A stretch of DNA of 64,000 bases from Sphingomonas sp. 7/4-4 (GCF_027941955.1 NZ_CP115960.1:2170001-2234000), one strand, 5' to 3'; positions 47,073 through 57,020 are shown, numbered from the stretch's first letter. Notes: generated by a model from the sequence alone, not told the origin. Made by a program: numbers and translations.

Positions 47073-48704
47073 ATGGCCAGCAGCGCCTCGGCGCCAACCG
47101 TATCCGCGCACCGTCAGCCGCGCTGGTACAATTATTGGGGCTGGGGCTCCGGCGACATGCTGGGGGCAGGCGCGCAGGCGGTCGTCACCGGCTGGCTGTT
47201 ATACTTCTTCACCACCTTCTGTAATCTGTCCGCGGCGGAGGCGGGGCTGATTCTCGGCCTGCCGCGGCTGCTCGAGGCGATCACCTGCCCGCTGATCGGC
47301 TATGTGTCCGACAATCTGCGGCACACCTGGATCGGCCGGCGCATCGGGCGACGCAAGATCTTCCTCATCGCCACCATTCCGCTGCTGCCCAGCTTCGCGC
47401 TGATCTTCGTCGCCGGGCACAGCTTCACTTATTATCTGCTGACCTTCATCTTCTTCGAGTTCGTCTACACGATGTTCCTCATTCCGTGGGAGACGCTCGC
47501 CGCGGAAATGACCAACGATTATCGGAAAAAGGCGAAGTTCGCCGGCGCGCGGATGATCGTCGCGCAGAGCTCCGCCATCCTCGCATCCTATCTGCCGACG
47601 CTGATCATCAGCAGCCTCGGCGGCAAGGATTCGCCCAGCACCTTCCTGATCATGGGTGCCATATTCGGCGCGATCTTCAGCCTGGTCGTGCTGCTGGTGG
47701 TGATCTTCACCTGGGAACGCCCCTATACCGAAGCCGAGAAGCAGGTGCAGTCGGCGCCGCTCGACCTGAAGACCGCATTGCTGATCCCCGTCGTAATGTT
47801 CCGCGATCTGTTTTCGACGCTTCGCATCCGCGCCTTCCGTCAGCATCTGTCGATCTATCTCGGCGGCTACATCTCGCAGGACATCTTCAACACGGCCTTC
47901 CCGATTTTCGTCGTCACGGTGATGATGGGCGCGACGCTGATCATCTCGCAGCTGCTGACGATCATGTATGTGGCGCAGCTCATCTCGGTGATGATCGCCA
48001 TCAATATCGTCATCCGCACCGGGCCCGTGGTCGCCTATCGCATCGCCATCAGCTTCTTCGGCGCCGGCCTCTTGCTGTTCCTCGCTTTCTATCATCTGAG
48101 ACCCGCGGGCTTCGTCGCGGACCTGGGCGCCCTTCACGGCAACATGCTTTCGGCGCTGAATCCGGCGTCCGCGACGTTCAGTCCGGTGCTGATCTTCTGG
48201 CTGTTCGTGCCGATCCTGCTCGCCGGGCTCGGCCGCGGCACCCTGAATTTCGTGCCCTGGTCGGTCTATAATTACCTGCCCGACGTGGACGAGGCAGTCA
48301 CGGCCCAGCGCCGTGAGGGCATCTTCGCCGGCGTGATGACGCTGGTGCGCAAGCTCGCCCAGTCGGCAGCGATCATTTGCACCGGCTGGATCATCGACCT
48401 CGGCGGCTATGTCTCGCCCAAAGGAGGCCCTGCCGAAGCTGTGCAACAGACCCCGCAAGCGATCGCCACCATCACCTGGCTGCTGATCCTCGGGCCGATC
48501 CTGGTCATGCTCGCCGGCCTGATCGCCTCGTGGCGCTTTCGCCTCAATGCGCAGACGCACGACGTGCTGATGGCCGAGATCGACCATTTGAGAGCCGGGG
48601 GCACCGAGCCAACCTCGCCCGAGGCACGCGCGGTCGTCGAGGATCTGTCGGGCTGGAAGTACGAGCAGCTCTGGGGCAAGAACCCCGTCTCGGGGAGCCG
48701 CTGA
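47073..48704 (+). CDS. GPH-family (glycoside/hexuronide:cation symporter) MFS sugar transporter
   Basis: 543 residues from ATG 47073, with 'gagaggaaa' upstream. The N-terminus 'WYNYWGWGSGDMLGAGAQAV' and the loop 'LIGYVSDNLRHTWIGRRIGRRK' are typical of the GPH family, and about twelve membrane segments follow. GPH carriers import oligosaccharides or uronides with Na+ or H+. Together with the divergent periplasmic PL22, unsaturated galacturonides or galacturonate are likely cargo. The stop overlaps the next ATG (TGATG). The frame is intact. Confidence 0.88.
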   Translation: MASSASAPTVSAHRQPRWYNYWGWGSGDMLGAGAQAVVTGWLLYFFTTFCNLSAAEAGLILGLPRLLEAITCPLIGYVSDNLRHTWIGRRIGRRKIFLIATIPLLPSFALIFVAGHSFTYYLLTFIFFEFVYTMFLIPWETLAAEMTNDYRKKAKFAGARMIVAQSSAILASYLPTLIISSLGGKDSPSTFLIMGAIFGAIFSLVVLLVVIFTWERPYTEAEKQVQSAPLDLKTALLIPVVMFRDLFSTLRIRAFRQHLSIYLGGYISQDIFNTAFPIFVVTVMMGATLIISQLLTIMYVAQLISVMIAINIVIRTGPVVAYRIAISFFGAGLLLFLAFYHLRPAGFVADLGALHGNMLSALNPASATFSPVLIFWLFVPILLAGLGRGTLNFVPWSVYNYLPDVDEAVTAQRREGIFAGVMTLVRKLAQSAAIICTGWIIDLGGYVSPKGGPAEAVQQTPQAIATITWLLILGPILVMLAGLIASWRFRLNAQTHDVLMAEIDHLRAGGTEPTSPEARAVVEDLSGWKYEQLWGKNPVSGSR

Positions 48705-49663
48705 TGCTGCTCGCCGCGCTGGCGCTGCTCGCGGCGGACCCGGTCGCCGCGGTCCCGCTGTTCCGCGATCCGGTGCACGACGGCGCGGCGGATGCCTCGA
48801 CCGTGCACGATCCGAAGAGCAACGAATGGGTGATGTTCTACACCAATCGCCGCGCCGACCTGAAGCTCGCCGATCCGAAGGACGTCAGCTGGGTCCACGG
48901 CACCGCGATCGGCGTCGCGCGATCGAAGGACGGCGCGAAGTGGCGCTACTCGGGCACGGCGGCGATCCCCGTGAGCTGCACCGGCGCGACGCTCTGGGCG
49001 CCCGAGGTCCAGCGCTTCGGCGACAAATGGCACATGTGGATCACCGTGGTGCCCGGCGTGTTCAAGGACTGGAACGCCCCGCGCTTCCTCGTCCACCTGA
49101 CAAGTCCCGACCTGAAGCGCTGGGATTGCGGCGAACGCGTCGAACTCGGCTCGGACCGAGTCATCGACGCGAGCGTGCTGGCGCTGCCGCAGGGCGGCTA
49201 TCGGCTGTGGTTCAACGATGAGCGGATGGGCAAGGCGATCCGCTGGGCAGACAGCCCCGACCTGAAGAACTGGACGGTGCGCGGCACCGCCGTGACCACT
49301 CCCGGTGAAGGCCCCAAGGCGTTCCGCTGGCGCGGGCGCTGGTGGCTGATCAGCGACGCGTGGAAGGGCCTGCTGGTCCAGCATTCGAGCGACGGTGAGC
49401 ATTGGACCGCGCAGCCCGGCCATCTCGCCGGCGAGCCGGGCGCGCGCCCGACCGATCGCGCCAAGGCCCAGCATCCGGACGTGATCGTCGCGGGCGATCG
49501 GGCATATCTCGTCTATTTCGTCCACCAGTCGGGCGAGCCCGAAGCGGCGAAGGATCCCGACTGGGGTCGCCGCAGCGTGCTGCAGGTCGCCGAGATCGCG
49601 GAAAAAGATGGCATCCTGTCGGTCGACCGCACAAAGCCGGCCACGATGCGGCTCGGCAAATAA
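48704..49663 (+). CDS. Exported five-bladed beta-propeller glycoside hydrolase, GH43-like
   Basis: 319 residues; ATG 48704 overlaps the transporter stop. A short hydrophobic N-terminus ('LLAALALLAADPVAA') may serve as signal. Propeller motifs: 'GAADASTVHDPKSNEWVMFY', 'WVHGTAIGVARSKDGAKW', 'LWAPEVQRFGDKWHMWITVV', 'VIDASVLALPQGGYRLWF', 'KAFRWRGRWWLISDAWKGL' and 'QHPDVIVAGDRAYLVYF'. The three acidic positions fit the GH43/117 clan, but the exact family is uncertain. It probably removes arabinose or another decoration. The frame is intact and GH2 follows. Confidence 0.78.
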   Translation: MLLAALALLAADPVAAVPLFRDPVHDGAADASTVHDPKSNEWVMFYTNRRADLKLADPKDVSWVHGTAIGVARSKDGAKWRYSGTAAIPVSCTGATLWAPEVQRFGDKWHMWITVVPGVFKDWNAPRFLVHLTSPDLKRWDCGERVELGSDRVIDASVLALPQGGYRLWFNDERMGKAIRWADSPDLKNWTVRGTAVTTPGEGPKAFRWRGRWWLISDAWKGLLVQHSSDGEHWTAQPGHLAGEPGARPTDRAKAQHPDVIVAGDRAYLVYFVHQSGEPEAAKDPDWGRRSVLQVAEIAEKDGILSVDRTKPATMRLGK

Positions 49664-49673
49664 GGGAAGAGAC

Positions 49674-52572
49674 ATGGATCGGCGGGCGTTTCTGGCAACC
49701 ACGGCGCTCGCTACCGCGCTTCCCGCTTTCCCTGCCCGCGCGAAGGCGGTGGACACCTATAACGGCAGCGACGTGCCGATGCCCGCCCCGCACGACGGGC
49801 TCGATCCCCGCCCTACCCCTGAGGAATCCGGTCGGCTGCTGCTCGACCAGGGATGGCGTTTCCATCTCGGCGACGTGCCCATGCCCGAGATCAAGGGCCA
49901 TCAGGCGACCTATGAGAACGCCAAGGCCGGTGCCGCGCACGGCGCCGCGGCGATGACCTTCGACGACAGCGACTGGCGCGAAGTCACCTTGCCCCACGAT
50001 TGGGCGATCGAGAGCGCGGTCGATCCCCAGGCCAATGTCTCGCAAGGCTATCGCCGCCGCGGCATCGGCTGGTATCGCCGCACCATCCGGCTCGATCCCG
50101 CGCTCCAGGGCAAGTTCCTCGAGATCGACTTCGGCGGGATCGCCACGAATGCTACGATCTGGATCAACGGCACGATCGTCGACCGCAACTGGAGCGGCTT
50201 TAACGGCGTGCATGTCGATCTGACGCCCTATGCGCGCTTCGGCGACGAGCTCAATACGATTGCCATACGAGTCGACGCCGAGCCGATGGAAGGCTGGTGG
50301 TACGAAGGCGCCGGCATCTATCGCCACGTCTGGCTGGCGGTGCGCGCGCCGATCCACATCGTCACCGACGGCGTGCATTGCGATCCGCGCCGCGCCGCGG
50401 ACGGCAGTTGGAGCGTGCCGGTCGAAGTGACGCTCGGCAACATCGCCACCGATGCGCGGCGCGTCACCGTCGAGGCCGAGCTGCTGGACCCGCAGGGTGC
50501 AAAGCTGGCGGGCGATAGCGCCGACGTCGAAGTCCAGCCGCTCCGCAACGACACCGCCAATCTACGCCTGCCAGTGGCCGATCCGCGCCTCTGGTCCCCG
50601 GACAGCCCGACACTGTATCCGCTGCTGGTCCGCATCCGCGATGGCGAAACCCTGCTCGACGAGCGCCGCATCCTTATCGGCTTCCGGACTTTCACGTTCG
50701 ACAGCCGGACCGGCTTCCACCTCAACGGCCAGCCGCTCAAGATCAAGGGCACGTGTAATCACCAGGACCATGCCGGGGTCGGCACCGCCATCCCCGATTC
50801 GCTGTGGGACTGGCGCGTACGCCGCCTGAAGGCGCTCGGCTCGAACGCGATCCGCATGTCGCACAATGCGCCGCCCACCGAACTGCTCGACGCCTGCGAC
50901 CGCCATGGCCTGCTGGTGATGAACGAGAACCGCCAGTTCAATCCGAGCCCCGATTACATGGCGCAGCTCGAATGGCTGGTGCGGCGCGACCGCAACCGGC
51001 CCTCCGTCTTCCTGTGGTCGGTGTTCAACGAGGAGCCGATGCAGGGTAGCCCGCAGGGCTATGAGATGGTCCGCCGCATGGCCGCGACGGTGAAGGCGCT
51101 GGACGACAGCCGCCCGGTCACTGCGGCGATGAACGACGGTATGTTCACGCCCTTGAACGTCAGCCAGGCGGTCGACGTGGTCGGATTCAATTACCAGATC
51201 CCGCAATACGACAAATACCACGCCGCCTTCCCGGACAAGCCGCTGACCAGCTCGGAGGATACCAGCGCCTTCTCGACCCGCGGCGAATGGGCGACCGACA
51301 AGACCCGCAACATCATGACCAGCTATGACGACGAGGGCGCGCCGTGGGCGCCACCCACGCCGCCGCGTGGAAGGCGATCGCCGAACGCCCGTTCGTCGCC
51401 GGCGGGTTCGTCTGGACCGGGTTCGATTATCATGGCGAGCCGACGCCGTTCGAATGGCCGTCCACCTCGAGCTTCTTCGGCATCATGGACATTTGCGGCT
51501 TCCCCAAGCTCGCCTTCCACCAGCACCGCGCGCAATGGATCGACGACACGCCCGTGCTCGCGCTCCAGCCGCACTGGAACTGGCCGGGCAAGGAGGAACG
51601 CCGATCCGCGTGGTGGCGCTCACCAATGCCGAACGCGTCACGCTGCTGCTCAACGGCAAGAAGGTCGGCGAGGCGACGGTCGACCGGCTCAAGCAGCCCG
51701 AATTCCAGGTACCCTATGTTCCCGGCAGGCTCGAAGCGATCGGCTATCGCGGCGGCCGCGAAGTCGCGCGCGCCGTGATCGAGACCGTCGGCGCGGCCTT
51801 GGCGCTCCGGCTCACACCCGATCGGCGGGTAATGGTGGGCGACGGTGAGGATGCCCAGCCGATCACCGTCGATGCCGTCGATTCGCGCGGGCGGCACGTA
51901 CCGCTCGTCAATCTTCCCGCCGGCTTCACGATCGAAGGCGGCGAGATCATCGGCCTCGGCAATGGCAATCCCAATGATCACGATCCCGAAAAGGGCAGCG
52001 CGAGAAGATTGTTCAACGGCCTCGCGCAGGTGATCGTCCGCGCTGCCGCCGGGCGCGGCAAGCTGGTGCTGCGCGCCACTGCGCCGGGCCTCGAGCCGAC
52101 GACGCTGACGATCGACCGCATCGCCGCCACGCCGCGCGCGCAGGTCGCCGATACCCGGCCCGAGATGCTGCTGAACTTCTGGGCACGCGCACCGTTCACT
52201 GCGACCCGGCCCGACCCCAATGCGAAGGTCGGCACCGACGATCGCTACGCCACTGCGCGCGGCCGCTCTGGCCGGCTCGAAGGACCGTCTGACGCAGGCC
52301 CCTGGAACGGCTATCAAATGAACTTCACGCCACCGGCAAGCGTCCGCCGGCGCGGCGGCGTGCTGACCTTCACCGAACTCGTCGGCAGCGCCGAGATCTG
52401 GCTCGACGGCAAGAAGATCGGCGAGAAGCGCGATCCCGCGCCGGCGCCGCTCGACGTCACGCTGCCCGCCGGACAGGGCGAACGATCGCTGGTGGTGCTG
52501 GTCGAGGCCGAGCCGGGCAAGGCATCGGGCTTCGGCAAGATGGTCGTGGTGCGCGAGAAGGTTGACCAATAG
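49674..52572 (+). CDS. GH2-family beta-galactosidase with Tat-type signal (two frame breaks)
   Basis: ATG 49674 follows 'aagggaagaga'. The N-terminus 'MDRRAFLATTALATALPAF' is a twin-arginine signal. A sugar-binding domain ('LLLDQGWRFHLGDVP', 'VTLPHDWAI'), an immunoglobulin domain and a TIM barrel follow, with 'IKGTCNHQDHAGVGTAIPD', acid/base Glu in 'FLWSVFNEEP' and nucleophile Glu in 'LTSSEDTSAF'. Breaks near 51345 ('cgtgggcg') and 51597 ('aaggagga') each need one base, giving 'GAPWGATHAAAWKAIAERPF' and 'GKEGTPIRVVALTNAERV'. The restored length is 966 residues including C-terminal beta domains. It trims galactose, or possibly another beta-glycoside, from side chains. Confidence 0.9.
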
Positions 52573-52603
52573 CCGCGGACTGTGGCAGTCGCCCCCACGG
52601 CTC

Positions 52604-52676
52604 GCGGGTATAGCACAATGGTAGTGCAGCAGCCTTCCAAGCTGAATACGCGGGTTCGATTCCGCTACCCGCTCCA
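52604..52676 (+). tRNA. tRNA-Gly (anticodon TCC), one T-stem base missing as sequenced
   Basis: The acceptor stem 'gcgggta' (52604-52610) pairs with 'tacccgc' (52666-52672); discriminator T and an encoded CCA end at 52676. The D arm is 'gcac..gtgc'. The anticodon stem-loop 'cagccttccaagctg' carries TCC. The T arm reads 'gcggg', loop 'ttcgatt', then 'ccgc' instead of 'cccgc', so one C of the stem is absent and the molecule is one base short. With that C restored it is a standard tRNA-Gly. Confidence 0.93.
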
Positions 52677-52869
52677 GCCGCACCCGGTACCGCCTTCGGG
52701 CAGCCCCTTCGCGCGGACCAACCGACGTCGACCGACCGGTTCTCCAAGCTCTCGACGCGGACGTGTGCCCGCCCTTCGGGTTGAGCTGCCGCAAATTGCA
52801 TGCATCGAAAGCGGACGGTCTGCAGACGCCCCAGTTGCGGTCGTTCGGAACGTCTGACAACGTTGCGTC

Positions 52870-53286
52870 ATGAAGCGCCGTACAAAGTTTATCCTGATCC
52901 CTGGAATCATCATTTTGGCCGTAGTTGCCACCTTACCTTTCTGGGGAATGGGTCCTGCCGTCTTTCTCGATTCCGAGCGAGCGGTGATCTCGCGCGTAAC
53001 CTCGCCAGACGGAAAGCGTACGGCACAGGTTGAACGAATTGTCGTTGGCGGCGAACCCTCCATCGTCGTTATGGTTAGACCAGCCTGGATGCCAGACTGG
53101 TATCTAGCCGGCTGCGCAGCAACTTCTCACCATCAGGATGCGACTGCTCGCGTTCGTTGGGTATCGAACAGCGCTATAGATATCAGGCACTCGGGCGAGC
53201 AGCGTTTCTGGAGCACCGGCTCGGCTCCCTTCCACAACGAGGCCTGCGGAGACTTGCTGGTCACCTTCGATAACAAGCGGCTCTGA
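52870..53286 (+). CDS. Hypothetical protein with one N-terminal membrane anchor
   Basis: 138 residues. After 'MKRRTKF' comes one hydrophobic segment (about 8-32), then a soluble domain with 'VTSPDGKRTAQVERIVVGGE', 'DWYLAGCAATSHH' and 'LLVTFDNKRL'. The layout resembles small periplasm-facing or lipoprotein-like proteins of the DUF5412 kind, but I do not recognise it with certainty. Its base composition is less GC-rich than its neighbours, so it may be of different origin. The palindrome 'agcggacgtccgct' sits on its stop codon (53286-53299). Confidence 0.6.
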   Translation: MKRRTKFILIPGIIILAVVATLPFWGMGPAVFLDSERAVISRVTSPDGKRTAQVERIVVGGEPSIVVMVRPAWMPDWYLAGCAATSHHQDATARVRWVSNSAIDIRHSGEQRFWSTGSAPFHNEACGDLLVTFDNKRL

Positions 53287-53583
53287 GCGGACGTCCGCTT
53301 TCCACCCATTTGCAGACATGCTTGCAATGTAGGATTTCGTCTGACAGCCTCACCTAGCTCTTTGACATCGTAACGCCCCTCTCATCCTGCTCGTGCGAAA
53401 GCAGGAGTATAATGCTGCTTGGTCCACACCCTCCTGGATCGCCTGCGCAGGAACAGGCCAGAACGATGCAGGCAGTGTGACCCTAGTGTGACTTTCGCGG
53501 CCAACCACCCACTTCCTGCCGTTCGCTTGCATCCAGCTTGACACGAGACAGGCTCCCGTTACCCGCTCCGGCCCTTCAAGCGC
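53287..53583. other. Intergenic region before hemW
   Basis: About 297 bases with no convincing gene. It contains the hairpin-like 'cctgctcgtgcgaaagcagg' around 53387, related to a 'gctcc..cgaaagcaggagc' type repeat seen after hemW (54732-54755). It also holds the hemW promoter, which I cannot place exactly. Confidence 0.4.
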
Positions 53584-54728
53584 ATGACAACCGACACACC
53601 CCCGCTCGCACTATATGTGCATTGGCCGTTCTGCGTGTCGAAATGCCCCTATTGCGACTTCAACAGCCATGTCCGCGAGAGCGTCGACCAAGAGGCCTGG
53701 CGCGCGGCGATGCTCGCCGACCTGGCGCATGAGGCGGCGGCGCTGCCGGGGCGCAGGCTGGGCTCGATCTTCTTCGGCGGAGGCACGCCTTCGCTGATGC
53801 CGCCCGAGACGGTCGCCGCGGTAATCGCAGCGGCGGAGCAGCATTGGGGGTTCGAACCGGGCATCGAGATCACGCTGGAGGCCAATCCCTCCTCGGTCGA
53901 AGCCGCACGCTTTGCCGATCTCGCTGCCGCCGGGGTCAACCGCGTCTCGCTCGGCCTGCAGGCGCTCGACGACGAGGCGCTGCGCTTCCTCGGCCGCGCG
54001 CACGGCGTGGCGGAGGGGCTCGCGGCGCTGGAGACAGCACAATCCGTGTTCGATCGCGTCAGTTTCGACCTGATCTATGCCCGTCCCGATCAGGATCTCG
54101 CCGCCTGGGAAACCGAGCTCCACCGCGCGATCGGCTTCGGCACCGAGCATCTCTCGCTCTACCAGCTCACCATCGAACCCGGCACGCGCTTCGCGACCTT
54201 GTTCGAGAAGGGCCAGCTCGCCGCTTACGATCCCGATGCGGCGGCCGACCTGTTCGAGGCGACCCGCGAAATCACCGCGGCAGCCGGCCTGCCCGCCTAC
54301 GAGATTTCCAACCATGCCCGGCCGGGCGCGGAGAGCCGGCACAACCTGACCTATTGGCGCTATGGCGACTATGCGGGGTGGGGCCCGGCGCGCACGGCCG
54401 GCGCGGCGGGCTTGCGACCATGCGGCACAAGAAGCCCGAGAACTGGATGGCCGCAGTGACGCGCAACGGCCATGGCCTTCAGCTCGAGGACCCGCTCACT
54501 CCGCATGAACGCGCGGTCGAGGCACTGGTGATGGGCCTGCGGATCGCCGAGGGCGTGGATTTGCCGCGCATCGACGCGCTCGCCGGCGGCGCGGCGCCGA
54601 TCGAACCGCGCGCCCTCGCCCGGCTCCGCGAGCAGGGGCTCGTGGTCCGCGAAGGCGATCGGCTGCGCGTCACCGACGCGGGCATGCCGGTCCTCGAAGC
54701 GATCCTGCGCGAGCTGGTGATCGCGTAG
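53584..54728 (+). CDS. hemW: Radical SAM heme chaperone HemW (frame broken)
   Basis: A radical SAM protein of the coproporphyrinogen-oxidase-like family, thought to insert heme into respiratory proteins. It opens 'LALYVHWPFCVSKCPYCDFN', with CxxxCxxC as the [4Fe-4S] ligands, followed by 'GSIFFGGGTPSLM', 'ITLEANPSSVE', 'GVNRVSLGLQALDD' and 'LSLYQLTIEPGTRF'. Near 54376 the frame breaks in 'gcggggtgggg'; one base gives 'GVGPGAHGRRGGLAT' and a C-terminal winged-helix-like tail. The restored length is 381 residues, normal for HemW. Confidence 0.9.
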
Positions 54729-54767
54729 TGCCCGGCGCTCCCGCTTTCGCAGGAGCACCGAGGCAGC

Positions 54768-55979
54768 TTATTTGCCCTTGAAGTTGGGCGGCGCCGGCGA
54801 GACCGTCGCGGTCGTCCCGCCCCGGATTTCCTGCACTTCGAGCGCGCGATCGGCGACGCCGTCGCGGCCGAATCGGAACGCCCCGTCCAGCCCCGCAAAG
54901 CCCTCGGGCTCGACCAGCCGGCGCTCGGGGAATTCGGTGCCGGGGCGCCAATCGCGCGCGATCCGCACGGTCAGCAGCACCGCGTCATAACCGAGCGTCG
55001 ACAGGCGATACGGCGCGGTGCCGAAGCGCGCGCGGTATTTGGTGGCGTATTGGCGATAATAATTGTCGGGCACGCTGGCGAACCAGGCCCCGCTCAAAGC
55101 TGCCTTGCCGCCGATCGCCGAATCGGTGTTCCACAATTCGGTGCCGAGCAGCCGCGCGGTCTTGCCGCTCGGCGCCCGACGGATCAGCGGCGCCGCGGTG
55201 ACCGCGCCATCGGCGCTTCCCGCGAGCAGGATCGCCTGGAACGGCGAACGACCGATCTTGGCCATTGCACTCGTCATCGATCCCGGACGCGCGTCATAGG
55301 TCTCGAGCGCGAGCACCTTGCCGCCGGCCTGCTCGACCGAACGGAGCAAGGCGGTCGAGGCGCGCTCGCCATAGAGTCCGGTGGGGATCAGCCCCGCGAA
55401 ATCGGTGATCCCCGATTTCGCGGCATAGTTCACCACGCGTTCGATCGACTGGCCAGGCACATAGCCGAGGATGAAGGTGCCGTTGCCGGCGACGCTGGCG
55501 TCGTTCGAGAAGCTGAGCACGGGAACGCGGGCGCGCCGGGCGATCGGCGCGACTTCGCGCGCTTCCTCGGCCAGCAAAGGCCCGAGGATCAGCCGGTTGC
55601 CGTCGGCGATCGCCTGTTGCACCGCGGCGGCCGCCCCGCCGGCCGCGCCGGTATCGTAGGTGGTGATGCGCAGCACATCGCTCTTCGTGTCGAGCACGGC
55701 GAGCTGGGTGGCATTCTGAAGCGACCGCCCGACTCCGGCGTTCTGGCCGGTGAGCGGCACGAGCAACGCGATGCGGTGACGCTCGACGTCCTGCGGCAGT
55801 CCCGGCGCGATCGGACGCACGACGGGAGGCGCGGGCAGCTCGGGGGCCGTGGGGCGTTCGGCCTCCGGAACGATTCGCGGGCCGCTGGCGCAGGCTGCGA
55901 GAAACAGGGTCGCGCCGACTGCGGCTGCGCGCAGCATGTTCCACAGGCCCGGTTGCGCACTTACTCTGGCGTCTGCCAT
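54768..55979 (-). CDS. Lipoprotein with LpoA/type-1 periplasmic-binding fold (penicillin-binding protein activator)
   Basis: 403 residues. The lipobox-like 'LFLAACAS' near residues 25-32 predicts a lipid-anchored protein. The periplasmic binding domain (PF13458 type) reads 'HRIALLVPLTGQNAGVGRSL', 'ILGPLLAEEAREVAPIAR', 'VPVLSFSNDASVAG' and 'PYRLSTLGYDAVLLTVRIA'. It is convergent with hemW and divergent from rsmI by about 11 bases, the usual alphaproteobacterial arrangement of an LpoA-like gene beside rsmI-yraN. It probably regulates peptidoglycan synthesis; ligand binding is not shown. The frame is intact. Confidence 0.85.
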   Translation of the reverse strand: MADARVSAQPGLWNMLRAAAVGATLFLAACASGPRIVPEAERPTAPELPAPPVVRPIAPGLPQDVERHRIALLVPLTGQNAGVGRSLQNATQLAVLDTKSDVLRITTYDTGAAGGAAAAVQQAIADGNRLILGPLLAEEAREVAPIARRARVPVLSFSNDASVAGNGTFILGYVPGQSIERVVNYAAKSGITDFAGLIPTGLYGERASTALLRSVEQAGGKVLALETYDARPGSMTSAMAKIGRSPFQAILLAGSADGAVTAAPLIRRAPSGKTARLLGTELWNTDSAIGGKAALSGAWFASVPDNYYRQYATKYRARFGTAPYRLSTLGYDAVLLTVRIARDWRPGTEFPERRLVEPEGFAGLDGAFRFGRDGVADRALEVQEIRGGTTATVSPAPPNFKGK

Positions 55980-55990
55980 GACTCTCCCCG

Positions 55991-56826
55991 ATGGATGATC
56001 TTGTTCTCGCCCCCGGCCTCTACATCGTCGCGACGCCGATCGGCAATCTCGGCGACCTCAGCCCGCGTGCTGCTCAAATACTGATGAAGGCCGATGTGGT
56101 TGCAGTTGAGGACTCGCGTGTGACAGCCGGGCTGTTTCGCCACCTCGGCACAAAGGGCAGGATGCTGCCCTATCACGACCACAACGCCGATGCCGTCCGG
56201 CCGGGGCTGATCGCGCGGATGGCGAGCGAAGCGGTGGCTCTGGTCTCCGACGCGGGGACGCCTTTGATCTCCGATCCGGGCTTCAAGCTGGTCCGCGACG
56301 CGCGCGCCGCCGGCCACGTGGTGACGACGATCCCCGGCCCCTGCGCCGCGATCGCCGCGCTCACCCTCGCCGGGCTGCCGACCGATCGCTTCCTGTTCCT
56401 GGGCTTCCTGCCCGCGAAGCAGCAGGCGCGCGCCGAGGCGATTGCCGAGGTCGCGGCGATCCGGGCGACATTGGTGCTGTACAGATCGGGCCCGCGCCTC
56501 TCCGCCTGCCTTGCCGCACTGGCAGAGGGACTCGGCGACCGCGAGGCCGCGGTTGCCCGCGAGATCACCAAGAGGTTCGAGGAGTGCGTGACGGGGACGC
56601 TGACCGAGCTCGCTGCGCGCTATGCCGATGCGCCGCCCAAGGGCGAGATGGTGGTGGTGGTCGCGCCGCCGGGGAAGCGGCGCCTGCCAGCGAGGAGGAT
56701 GGCGATGCCGCGCTCGCCGAAGCGCTCACGCGGCTCCCGCCGGCAAAGGCAGCGGGCGAAGTCGCCAAAAGGCTCGGGCTGGACCGCAAGGCCCTCTACG
56801 CCCGCGCCCTGGCGCTCAAGGCTTAG
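55991..56826 (+). CDS. rsmI: 16S rRNA 2'-O-ribose C1402 methyltransferase (frame broken near the end)
   Basis: Methylates the ribose of C1402 in 16S rRNA. The tetrapyrrole-methylase fold shows 'LYIVATPIGNLGDLSPRAAQ', 'VAVEDSRVTAGLFRHL', 'LVSDAGTPLISDPGFKLV', 'TTIPGPCAAIAALTLAGLPT' and 'FLFLGFLPAK'. The frame breaks near 56678 in 'gccggggaag'; one base joins 'MVVVVAPPGE' to 'ALTRLPPAKAAGEVAKRLGL' and a TAG at 56826. The restored length is 278 residues. It is followed by yraN and gshB in the usual order. Confidence 0.92.
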
Positions 56827-57020
56827 GCGAACTCTTGCAGCCGCGCCGGATTGGCATCGAGCAGGAAGCTCTCGTCCGAACCGGTCAGTTCCGAAAGGCG
56901 ACGGACATAGCTTTCGGCGAGCGATCGCCTCCGTTCCTTCGCATTCGCAGTGATCGCGTGGCGTGCCGCCACGATTTCCTGGATGGCGCGACGCCGGTAG
57001 TAGCTTTCGTTGGATTCCAT
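56823..57020 (-). CDS. Small hypothetical protein
   Basis: 65 residues from ATG 57020 ('MESNESYYRRRAIQEIVAAR'); a longer reading upstream has no support. The predicted structure is mostly helical and charged ('ANAKERRRSLAESYVRRLSE'). It lies antisense in the gap between rsmI and yraN, and its stop overlaps that of rsmI. It looks like a real small protein from its coding pattern, but I know no function. Confidence 0.6.
   Translation of the reverse strand: MESNESYYRRRAIQEIVAARHAITANAKERRRSLAESYVRRLSELTGSDESFLLDANPARLQEFA

Noticed and set aside
52680..52860. A second small RNA or gene after tRNA-Gly
   Set aside because: The stretch has no cloverleaf, no strong hairpin and no protein-like frame.
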